Part shown: in pieces, positions 57,688 through 64,000 of the stretch
Position numbering within the stretch: position 1 is the first letter of the stretch
Layout of the letters: every line of letters starts with the position of its first letter
Assembly: GCF_040409805.1 (NCBI RefSeq)
Contig: NZ_CP099572.1
Coordinates: 1,736,001-1,800,000 of the forward strand
Length of the DNA: 64,000 nucleotides
Source of the DNA: Polynucleobacter sp. MWH-UH23A
GTDB taxonomy: Bacteria > Pseudomonadota > Gammaproteobacteria > Burkholderiales > Burkholderiaceae
Direction: 5' to 3'
Notes under the pieces: model-generated
Databases searched by the model: none
Told to the model about the DNA's origin: nothing
What the model saw: the letters and a program-made list of their open reading frames with translations, nothing else
Made by a program: the position numbers and the translations under genes

Positions 57688-59178
57688 ATGAACGCGCCTC
57701 AAGCATTATTCCCTGCCAATTGGAACAAATCCAAAAGCCAAGCGGATCTTGTCAAGCTCGCAAAATCTATCTTGCTAGAACCCACAGGATTATCAGAGCA
57801 AGACTTGCATCGCACCTTTGGCAATATGTTTACCCATCGCTTAGATGATGCAGATATATATTTTCAACATACGCGTAGCGAGAGCTGGAGTCTTGAAGAA
57901 GGTATTGTTAAATCGGGTAGCTTTAATATTGATCAAGGTGTTGGGGTTCGATCGATTTATGGCGATAAAACTGCTTTTGCCTATTCCGATGAAATCAATC
58001 TAGAGGCGCTGAATAAGGCTGCCAAGGCAACTCGCGTCATTGGACCTGCTGGCGGCAAGCAAGCCTTCGCGAGCAAAATATTTAATCCGCTATCCAATAA
58101 GTTATATGCGGATTTAAATCCGCTGGATTCATTAAAACCCCAAGAAAAAATTGCATTATTAGAAAGTATTGAGCATCGCGCAAAGGCACGTGATCCACGA
58201 ATTATTCAAGTAATGGCCAGTCTTGCAGGTGAATTTGATGTGGTGCTCGTAGCGAGAGCTGATGGCTTGCTAGCAGCTGATATTCGCCCCCTTGTACGCG
58301 TTTCAGTTCATGTCATCGCCGAACAAAATGGTCGCCGTGAATCTGGATCATCTGGCGGTGGCGCACGTCATGACTATCTTTACTTCGATGCAGACCTCAT
58401 TAACCGCTATGTTGATGAGGCGGTAGATGGCGCACTAGTAAATCTAGAATCTCGCCCCGCGCCTGCTGGCCCCATGACAGTGGTAATGGGGCCCGGTTGG
58501 CCTGGCGTACTTCTACATGAAGCGGTTGGACATGGACTTGAAGGTGACTTTAATCGCAAAGGCTCATCTGCTTTTGCAGGACGCATAGGTCAACGAGTGG
58601 CTGCTAAAGGAGTGACTGTTGTTGATGACGGTACCCTATCTGGACGTAGAGGATCTCTCAATATTGATGATGAAGGTACGCCCACACAATGCACTACCTT
58701 AATTGAAGACGGCATCCTGAAGGGATATATTCAAGATAGTCTGAATGCGCGCCTCATGAAGATGCCACTTACTGGCAACGGTCGCCGCGAAAGTTTTGCC
58801 TCACTTCCAATGCCACGTATGACAAACACCTACATGCTGGCCGGAAAAGATGATCCCGAAGAAATTGTGGCGAGCATCAAACGTGGCTTATACGCAGTCA
58901 ATTTTGGCGGCGGACAAGTCGACATCACCAGTGGCAAATTTGTTTTTTCAGCATCGGAAGCCTATTGGGTGGAGAACGGCAAAATTCAATATCCCGTAAA
59001 AGGCGCCACCATTATCGGCAGTGGCCCAGAGTCCCTAAAGCAGGTATCGATGATTGGGAACGACCTCAAGCTTGATGGCGGAGTTGGGGTATGTGGCAAA
59101 GAGGGGCAAAGCGTTCCAGTTGGGGTTGGACAGCCAACTTTGCGAATTGATAGCCTTACCGTCGGTGGAACTGCCTGA
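57688..59178 (+). CDS. tldD: Metalloprotease TldD
   Basis: Zinc subunit of the TldD/TldE (PmbA) protease, which in other bacteria processes modified peptides such as microcin B17. 496 residues. The zinc motif is [13 protein letters not shown] (HExxxH). [21 protein letters not shown] and a C-terminal block around [20 protein letters not shown] are typical. The partner pmbA/tldE is not in the window. Third gene of the yhdP run. Confidence 0.96.
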   Translation: MNAPQALFPANWNKSKSQADLVKLAKSILLEPTGLSEQDLHRTFGNMFTHRLDDADIYFQHTRSESWSLEEGIVKSGSFNIDQGVGVRSIYGDKTAFAYSDEINLEALNKAAKATRVIGPAGGKQAFASKIFNPLSNKLYADLNPLDSLKPQEKIALLESIEHRAKARDPRIIQVMASLAGEFDVVLVARADGLLAADIRPLVRVSVHVIAEQNGRRESGSSGGGARHDYLYFDADLINRYVDEAVDGALVNLESRPAPAGPMTVVMGPGWPGVLLHEAVGHGLEGDFNRKGSSAFAGRIGQRVAAKGVTVVDDGTLSGRRGSLNIDDEGTPTQCTTLIEDGILKGYIQDSLNARLMKMPLTGNGRRESFASLPMPRMTNTYMLAGKDDPEEIVASIKRGLYAVNFGGGQVDITSGKFVFSASEAYWVENGKIQYPVKGATIIGSGPESLKQVSMIGNDLKLDGGVGVCGKEGQSVPVGVGQPTLRIDSLTVGGTA

Positions 59179-59209
59179 TTTTGTTCTAAATACGGCTTAA
59201 AATAGTCGT

Positions 59210-60334
59210 ATGAGCCAACAAAATACAAACCCTACCAATTGGTACTCTGCCGTTGATAAAACGTCAGATACCGACGATCAACGCATTGCCACAATCTCTG
59301 TTCTGCCACCACCAGAGCATTTGATTCGCTTTTTTCCAATCTCGGGAACACCAACAGAAGCGTTGATTAGCAAAACACGCAAAAAGATTCGTGACATTAT
59401 TCATGGCAAAGACGATCGATTACTGGTGATCATCGGTCCCTGCTCAATCCATGATCCTCGAGCAGCATTGGAATACTGTCATCGCCTTTTAGCGGAACGC
59501 GCTCGATTCTCAGGCGAACTCGAAATTGTGATGCGGGTTTACTTTGAAAAACCCCGCACCACCGTTGGCTGGAAGGGTTTAATCAACGACCCATACCTTG
59601 ATGAGTCTTATCGCATCGAAGAAGGCTTACGTCTCGCGCGTCAAGTTTTAATGGAAATTAATCGCGTAGGCATGCCAGCGGGTAGTGAATTCTTGGACGT
59701 CATTTCTCCGCAATACATTGCTGACCTCATTTCTTGGGGTGCGATTGGTGCACGCACAACAGAAAGCCAAGTTCATCGCGAACTTGCTTCTGGACTATCT
59801 GCACCAATTGGATTTAAGAATGGCACCGATGGCAATATCAAAATTGCTACCGACGCTATCCAAGCTGCAGGGCGTCCACATCACTTCTTATCCGTCCACA
59901 AAAATGGTCAAGTATCTGTTGTGGAAACTAAGGGCAATAAGGATTGTCACGTGATTTTGCGTGGCGGCAAAGAACCGAACTACGAAGCCAAATTTGTTCA
60001 AGCAGCTTGCGCTGAACTTGAAGCTGCTAAGCTTCCAGGCAGCCTAATGGTTGACTTATCTCATGCCAATTCCAGCAAGAAACATGAGCGTCAAATCGTT
60101 GTAGCTGATGACATTGCTAAGCAAATTGAATCGGGCTCACACCTAATCTTTGGTGTTATGGTTGAGAGCCACCTTAATGATGGCGCGCAAAAATTCACGC
60201 CAGGCAAAGATGATCCAAGCAAATTGGAATACGGTAGAAGTATTACTGATGCATGTATTAACTGGGATGATTCAGTACAAGTACTAGAGCGTCTTGCTGC
60301 CGCCGTTAAAAAGCGTAGGACTAAGAAAAAGTAA
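59210..60334 (+). CDS. aroG: 3-deoxy-7-phosphoheptulonate synthase, class I
   Basis: First step of the shikimate pathway: condenses PEP and erythrose 4-phosphate. 374 residues. VIIGPCSIHDPRAALEYC, RVYFEKPRTTVGWKG, GARTTESQVHRELASGLS and LPGSLMVDLSHANSSKKH hold the metal and PEP-binding residues. Which aromatic amino acid inhibits it (AroF/G/H type) cannot be told reliably. Lysine-rich C-terminus. Ends at a hairpin shared with the pduO gene. Confidence 0.94.
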   Translation: MSQQNTNPTNWYSAVDKTSDTDDQRIATISVLPPPEHLIRFFPISGTPTEALISKTRKKIRDIIHGKDDRLLVIIGPCSIHDPRAALEYCHRLLAERARFSGELEIVMRVYFEKPRTTVGWKGLINDPYLDESYRIEEGLRLARQVLMEINRVGMPAGSEFLDVISPQYIADLISWGAIGARTTESQVHRELASGLSAPIGFKNGTDGNIKIATDAIQAAGRPHHFLSVHKNGQVSVVETKGNKDCHVILRGGKEPNYEAKFVQAACAELEAAKLPGSLMVDLSHANSSKKHERQIVVADDIAKQIESGSHLIFGVMVESHLNDGAQKFTPGKDDPSKLEYGRSITDACINWDDSVQVLERLAAAVKKRRTKKK

Positions 60335-60360
60335 AAGCTCGAAGCTCTCTAAAGATGAGA

Positions 60361-60390
60361 AGAGACTAATTTATTTAGTCTCTTTTTTTT
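60361..60390. terminator. Terminator shared by aroG and pduO
   Basis: A 9-bp stem (60361-60369 with 60375-60383), five-base loop and seven T on the plus strand. The pduO stop codon (60371-60373 on the plus strand) lies inside the hairpin loop. Confidence 0.82.
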
Positions 60391-60940
60391 CGTGCTTCCA
60401 CAAAACATCGGACCCCCCAGCAGCGCGATTGAGAACTCGCGCTAGAACGAACAAGAGATCGGACAATCGATTGACATACTGTCGTGGAGCATCATACAAA
60501 GGCTCTTCCCAACCTAGACGCACAATTGAGCGCTCGGCCCTTCTGCATACTGTTCTACATACATGTGCTTGGGCCGCGGCACGCGTACCACCAGGCAAAA
60601 TAAATTCTGTTAAGGGCGGCAATTGCTGATTGTATTTTTCAAGCCACACGTCTAACTGGGCTACATGCTCGGGATTGAGTAATTTGTAATTTGGGATACA
60701 TAGTTCGCCACCCAAATCAAATAAGTCATGCTGAATCTGTAAAAACAGGTTTTTTAACTCCTCGGCAATACCTAGAGGAATATCTTCGGTCATCAAAACA
60801 CCGATTTCAGAGTTGAGTTCATCGACATCACCCATTGCACAAATGCGTAAATGATCCTTTTCAACGCGGCTGCCGTCTCCTAGGCCGGTCATACCTTCAT
60901 CACCGGTTCTGGTGGCAATTTTTGACAGTCGATTTCCCAT
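60371..60940 (-). CDS. pduO: PduO-type ATP:cob(I)alamin adenosyltransferase
   Basis: Makes adenosylcobalamin from cob(I)alamin and ATP. 189 residues. ATRTGDEGMTGLGDGSRVEK is the ATP-binding N-terminal block; DVDELNSEIG and CRRAERSIVRLGWEE carry the conserved Asp and Arg residues; NRLSDLLFVLARVLNR is near the C-terminus. Implies a B12-dependent enzyme somewhere in the genome, though none is in this window. Its start is only 18 bases from that of glcD (divergent). Confidence 0.94.
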   Translation of the reverse strand: MGNRLSKIATRTGDEGMTGLGDGSRVEKDHLRICAMGDVDELNSEIGVLMTEDIPLGIAEELKNLFLQIQHDLFDLGGELCIPNYKLLNPEHVAQLDVWLEKYNQQLPPLTEFILPGGTRAAAQAHVCRTVCRRAERSIVRLGWEEPLYDAPRQYVNRLSDLLFVLARVLNRAAGGSDVLWKHEKKETK

Positions 60941-60949
60941 AAGCTTAAT
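60922..60949 (+). promoter_or_regulatory. Possible sigma-70 promoter of glcDEF
   Basis: A perfect -35 TTGACA (60922-60927), 16-base spacer and a -10-like CTTAAT (60944-60949; 4 of 6). The -35 lies inside the first codons of the divergent pduO. Transcription would begin almost at the first glcD ATG (60959), so either the mRNA is nearly leaderless or an internal ATG (60968, 60977) is used. Confidence 0.4.
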
Positions 60950-60958
60950 TATAGGTAA

Positions 60959-62473
60959 ATGGCTAAAATGAATGTTATGAATATGGTGACCCCACCCCCC
61001 GATTTAGCCGCAATTAGCGCCCTTCAATCCAAGCTGGTTTCTGCTTTGCGCCCTGTTCTTCCAGAACATGCCCTGCTTTGGGAGCCCGAAGATACGATTC
61101 CCTATGAATGCGATGGTTTAGCAGCTTATCGTCGCATGCCATTAGCAGTTGCTCTTCCCGAAACTGAAGAGCAAGTGGCCCAGATATTGAAGATTTGCTT
61201 TGCCATGGAAATTCCAGTTGTGCCGCGTGGATCTGGCACAGGACTTTCCGGCGGAGCTATGCCACTTTCCCAAGGCTTGGTTTTATCTCTCGCTAAGCTG
61301 AAGAAAATTCTCAGTATTGACCCCTTCACTCGCACTGCGGTTGTTCAACCAGGTGTACGTAATCTTGCTATCTCTGAAGCAGTTAGCCATCTTGGTTTGT
61401 ATTACGCCCCGGATCCTTCATCACAAATTGCATGCTCAATTGGTGGCAATGTAAATGAAAACTCTGGTGGTGTTCACTGTCTCAAGTATGGCCTCACACT
61501 ACATAACGTCTTACGTGTTCGTGGCGTTCTTATGAACGGTGAGATTGTGGAGTTCGGAAGCTTGGCACCAGATTCCCCAGGTCTTGACTTGCTTGCCATC
61601 ATGATGGGTAGCGAGGGTATGCTCGCAGTAGTTACCGAAGTGACCGTGAAGCTTGTTGCCAAACCCAAATTAGCGAGAGTGATCATGGCGAGCTTTGATG
61701 ACATTGAAAAAGGTGGCAATGCGGTTGCGGCCATCATCGCTGCGGGCATTATTCCAGCTGGTTTAGAGATGATGGACAAAGCTACCACCCGTGCCGTAGA
61801 AGAGTTTGTGCATGCGGGCTATGACCTAGATGCAGAAGCAATTTTGCTATGTGAGTCAGATGGCACACCCGAAGAAGTCGCTGAAGAAATTGAACGCATG
61901 ACACAAGTTCTAGAAAAAGCTGGTGCCAGCGGCATTCAGATCTCTAAAGATGAAGCGGAACGTCTCAAGTTTTGGAGTGGACGTAAAAACGCATTCCCCG
62001 CAGCAGGTCGCTTGGCGGCCGATTATTACTGTATGGATGGCACCATTCCCCGTCGTCACATCGCCACACTACTCAAACGCATTCAGGGTATGGAAAAAAA
62101 ATATGGTCTTGGTTGCTTAAATGTATTTCATGCGGGTGATGGCAACATGCATCCGCTTATTTTGTTTAACGGCGCCGACCAAGATGAATGGCATCGCGCT
62201 GAAGAATTTGGCACAGAGATTCTTGAAGCCTGCGTTGAGCTTGGCGGCACCATTACCGGCGAACATGGTGTTGGCATTGAAAAAATTAATTCCATGTGCG
62301 TTCAATTTGGTGAGGGCGAACGTGAATCCTTCTGGGGTGTAAAGGCCGCTTTTGACCCAGAGAAATTACTGAACCCTGACAAGGCTATCCCAACTCTCAA
62401 TCGCTGTGCTGAATATGGACGTATGCGTATTAGCAATGGCAAATTACCTCATCCAGAATTGGAGCGATTCTAA
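60959..62473 (+). CDS. glcD: Glycolate oxidase FAD subunit GlcD
   Basis: FAD-linked subunit oxidising glycolate (or D-lactate-like 2-hydroxyacids) to the keto acid. 504 residues from the first ATG; ATGs at 60968, 60977 and 60983 are alternatives. The FAD-binding PRGSGTGLSGGAMPL, YAPDPSSQIACSIGGNVNENS and MMGSEGMLAVVTEV blocks, then FHAGDGNMHPLI and TGEHGVGIEK with metal-binding histidines, are diagnostic. Its stop overlaps the glcE ATG by one base. Confidence 0.94.
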   Translation: MAKMNVMNMVTPPPDLAAISALQSKLVSALRPVLPEHALLWEPEDTIPYECDGLAAYRRMPLAVALPETEEQVAQILKICFAMEIPVVPRGSGTGLSGGAMPLSQGLVLSLAKLKKILSIDPFTRTAVVQPGVRNLAISEAVSHLGLYYAPDPSSQIACSIGGNVNENSGGVHCLKYGLTLHNVLRVRGVLMNGEIVEFGSLAPDSPGLDLLAIMMGSEGMLAVVTEVTVKLVAKPKLARVIMASFDDIEKGGNAVAAIIAAGIIPAGLEMMDKATTRAVEEFVHAGYDLDAEAILLCESDGTPEEVAEEIERMTQVLEKAGASGIQISKDEAERLKFWSGRKNAFPAAGRLAADYYCMDGTIPRRHIATLLKRIQGMEKKYGLGCLNVFHAGDGNMHPLILFNGADQDEWHRAEEFGTEILEACVELGGTITGEHGVGIEKINSMCVQFGEGERESFWGVKAAFDPEKLLNPDKAIPTLNRCAEYGRMRISNGKLPHPELERF

Positions 62474-63624
62474 TGGCTAACTCCAACGCGCACCAGGCAG
62501 CGATTGAGGCGTTTCGTGAACAAATTCTGAGTGCGGCCAAGAGCAAGACACCCCTTTCTATTGAGGGTGGCGGAACCAAATTTTGGTATGGCAATCCAAA
62601 TCAATACGCAAAATTAAATACACGCACCTATTCTGGAATTTTGGAATATCAGCCTGAAGAATTGGTGATTACTGCCTGCGCCGGCACCCCACTAAAAGAA
62701 ATTGAAGCAGCTCTAAAAGAAAAAAATCAAGTGCTTGCTTTTGAGCCACCTCATTTTGGTGATCAGGCAACTTTTGGTGGCGCTATCGCCGCAGGACTTG
62801 CTGGTCCAGGACGCATTAGCGTAGGTAATTTTCGTGACTTTGTTTTAGGTGCACGCATTCTCGATGGCAAAGGACAGGATTTATCCTTTGGCGGAAAGGT
62901 TATGAAAAACGTAGCAGGATATGACGTTTCCCGCCTCATGCCTGGCTCCATGGGAACGCTCTCGCTGTTACTTGAAGCATCAGTCAAAGTACTTCCAAAG
63001 CCAGCTGCAGCAGCAACGCTGCGCTGTCGTATTAGCCAAGAAAAAGCGCTAAAAATTCTGAATGAATGGGCAGGCCAACCACTTCCACTCTCTGCAAGCT
63101 GCTGGATTGGAAACGCTGATGGTGATGGTAAACTGACGATTCGCTTAGCTGGTGCGGTAGCAGCAGTTAAGTCAGCTACTCCACTCATGAGCGCTCAGGT
63201 TAATGCGCAAATTGTTTCACCAGATGAGGCGGAAGACTTTTGGAATCAGTTACGCGAACAAAACCTCTCAGCCTTCACTAGTCTCGGTAATGATCAAACT
63301 CTATATCGCTTAGCTTTACCAGCCGCCTGCGGTTCGTTAAGCATTCCTGGATCTGAAAATGATGTTGTTCTGGAATGGCATGGACAGCAACGTTGGATCA
63401 AAGCCCCTGGCGATCAGGCGACATTCGATGCCATCAAAAAATTGGCAAGCAGTTATGGCGGACACGCAACTCGCTTTAAACAAGGGAGCAATGTTAATCC
63501 TGCGTTTGAGCGCTTTACCCTGCTGAGCGAACAAACACATTCCAAGGCGCTTGAAGCAGTTCAAGGGCGCCTAAGATCTGCATTCGATCCTGCAGGCGTA
63601 TTCGCGACCAAACGCCTTCCTTAA
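62473..63624 (+). CDS. glcE: Glycolate oxidase subunit GlcE
   Basis: Second FAD-binding subunit of glycolate oxidase, 383 residues. PLSIEGGGTKFWYGN and PEELVITACAGTPLKEIE open the FAD domain; ATFGGAIAAGLAGPGRISVG and KNVAGYDVSRLMPGSMG are the GlcE blocks. One-base overlap with glcD makes translational coupling likely. glcF follows 34 bases later. Confidence 0.95.
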   Translation: MANSNAHQAAIEAFREQILSAAKSKTPLSIEGGGTKFWYGNPNQYAKLNTRTYSGILEYQPEELVITACAGTPLKEIEAALKEKNQVLAFEPPHFGDQATFGGAIAAGLAGPGRISVGNFRDFVLGARILDGKGQDLSFGGKVMKNVAGYDVSRLMPGSMGTLSLLLEASVKVLPKPAAAATLRCRISQEKALKILNEWAGQPLPLSASCWIGNADGDGKLTIRLAGAVAAVKSATPLMSAQVNAQIVSPDEAEDFWNQLREQNLSAFTSLGNDQTLYRLALPAACGSLSIPGSENDVVLEWHGQQRWIKAPGDQATFDAIKKLASSYGGHATRFKQGSNVNPAFERFTLLSEQTHSKALEAVQGRLRSAFDPAGVFATKRLP

Positions 63625-63658
63625 GCGTCCCCCATAAGCACACCTTTTTCATTTTCAT

Positions 63659-64000
63659 ATGCAAACTCAACTCGCCCCCCAATTTGCTAATACACCAGAT
63701 GGCATTGAAGCCGCGCGTATTTTAGGCAAATGTGTTCATTGCGGTTTTTGTACCGCTACCTGCCCTACCTACCAATTACTTGGCGATGAATTAGATGGTC
63801 CGCGTGGCCGCATCTACTTAATTAAACAGATTGCAGAAGGGCAAGCGCCTACTGAAAAAACTCGCTTGCACTTAGATCGCTGCTTAACTTGTCGCAATTG
63901 TGAAAGCACTTGCCCAAGCGGGGTTCAATACGGCAATCTAGTTGATATCGGACGTAAGTGGGCTGAAGAAAATACTTCCCCACGTCCAATAGGTGAGCGC
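63659..64000 (+). CDS. glcF: Glycolate oxidase iron-sulfur subunit GlcF (partial, cut by window end)
   Basis: The first 114 codons are visible. Two ferredoxin-type 4Fe-4S motifs are complete: CVHCGFCTATCP (about 25-36) and CLTCRNCESTCP (about 77-88), with GDELDGPRGRIYLIKQI between them, the GlcF/LldE-type arrangement. The remaining CCG-domain half lies beyond the window. It carries electrons from GlcD/GlcE towards the quinone pool. Confidence 0.93.
   Translation, partial: MQTQLAPQFANTPDGIEAARILGKCVHCGFCTATCPTYQLLGDELDGPRGRIYLIKQIAEGQAPTEKTRLHLDRCLTCRNCESTCPSGVQYGNLVDIGRKWAEENTSPRPIGER

Noticed and set aside
1..64000. tRNA, rRNA, CRISPR, insertion sequence, phage or toxin-antitoxin loci
   Set aside because: Looked for the T-loop GTTCGAATCC-type consensus, direct repeat arrays, transposase or integrase motifs and small paired genes; found none that hold up by eye. 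A tRNAscan and repeat search would be decisive.

Overview
The window is a gene-dense stretch of chromosome from a betaproteobacterium. Low-to-mid GC (by eye), very short intergenic gaps, close protein similarity to Burkholderiaceae families and a characteristic gene order (ribF-ileS-lspA-coaBC-dut; purM/perM-hda-HAD-pcnB-folK-panB; hrcA-hemH-grpE-dnaK-dnaJ; glnE/yhdP-nitrilase-tldD) suggest a small-genome freshwater relative such as Polynucleobacter. That assignment is inference from remembered family resemblance, not a search. I see no rRNA, tRNA, insertion sequence, prophage, integrase or CRISPR array. No gene-free stretch exceeds 300 bases; the longest is about 270 bases before the cold-shock gene.

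Layout. 1-5.1 kb: glnS, an atypical SDR protein, a plant-type ferredoxin/FAD reductase and argD. 5.1-9.8 kb: a complete branched-chain amino acid type ABC importer (binding protein then HMGF) with a hairpin between the binding protein and the permease genes. 9.9-12.6 kb: ispH-fkpB, then divergent radC and the rpmB-rpmG ribosomal pair. 12.6-16.1 kb: a membrane fatty-acid desaturase, an RsmB/NOP rRNA methyltransferase and purN. 16.1-22.1 kb: ribF-ileS-lspA-coaBC-dut in one run. 22.2-25.1 kb: clpS-clpA followed by a small histone H1 (Hc1)-like protein. 25.3-27.2 kb: a cold-shock protein, a DUF192 protein, an exported alpha/beta hydrolase and ppnP. 27.2-30.3 kb: argF-argG, a DUF3579 protein and rpsT.

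30.4-41.0 kb: murJ, a SirB1 protein, dedA, miaA, purM, then perM-hda-HAD hydrolase-pcnB-folK-panB. 41.0-47.2 kb: the heat-shock block on the minus strand (hrcA, hemH, grpE, dnaK, dnaJ), where grpE and dnaK each have a near-consensus sigma-32 promoter. 47.2-60.3 kb: nadK-recN, glnE, then yhdP, a nitrilase-family amidase, tldD and aroG. 60.4-64.0 kb: a PduO-type cobalamin adenosyltransferase diverging from a glycolate oxidase operon glcD-glcE-glcF; glcF runs off the window.

Nearly everything is conserved housekeeping: translation (glnS, ileS, rpmB, rpmG, rpsT, miaA), cofactors (ribF, coaBC, panB, folK, nadK, hemH), proteostasis (clpSA, DnaK system, fkpB), arginine synthesis (argD, argF, argG), purines (purN, purM) and envelope (lspA, murJ, yhdP). 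I found no convincing undescribed multi-gene system. What deserves a second look is mostly regulatory: the sigma-32 promoters, several hairpins and inverted repeats, the Hc1-like protein and a few proteins with unusual N-termini.
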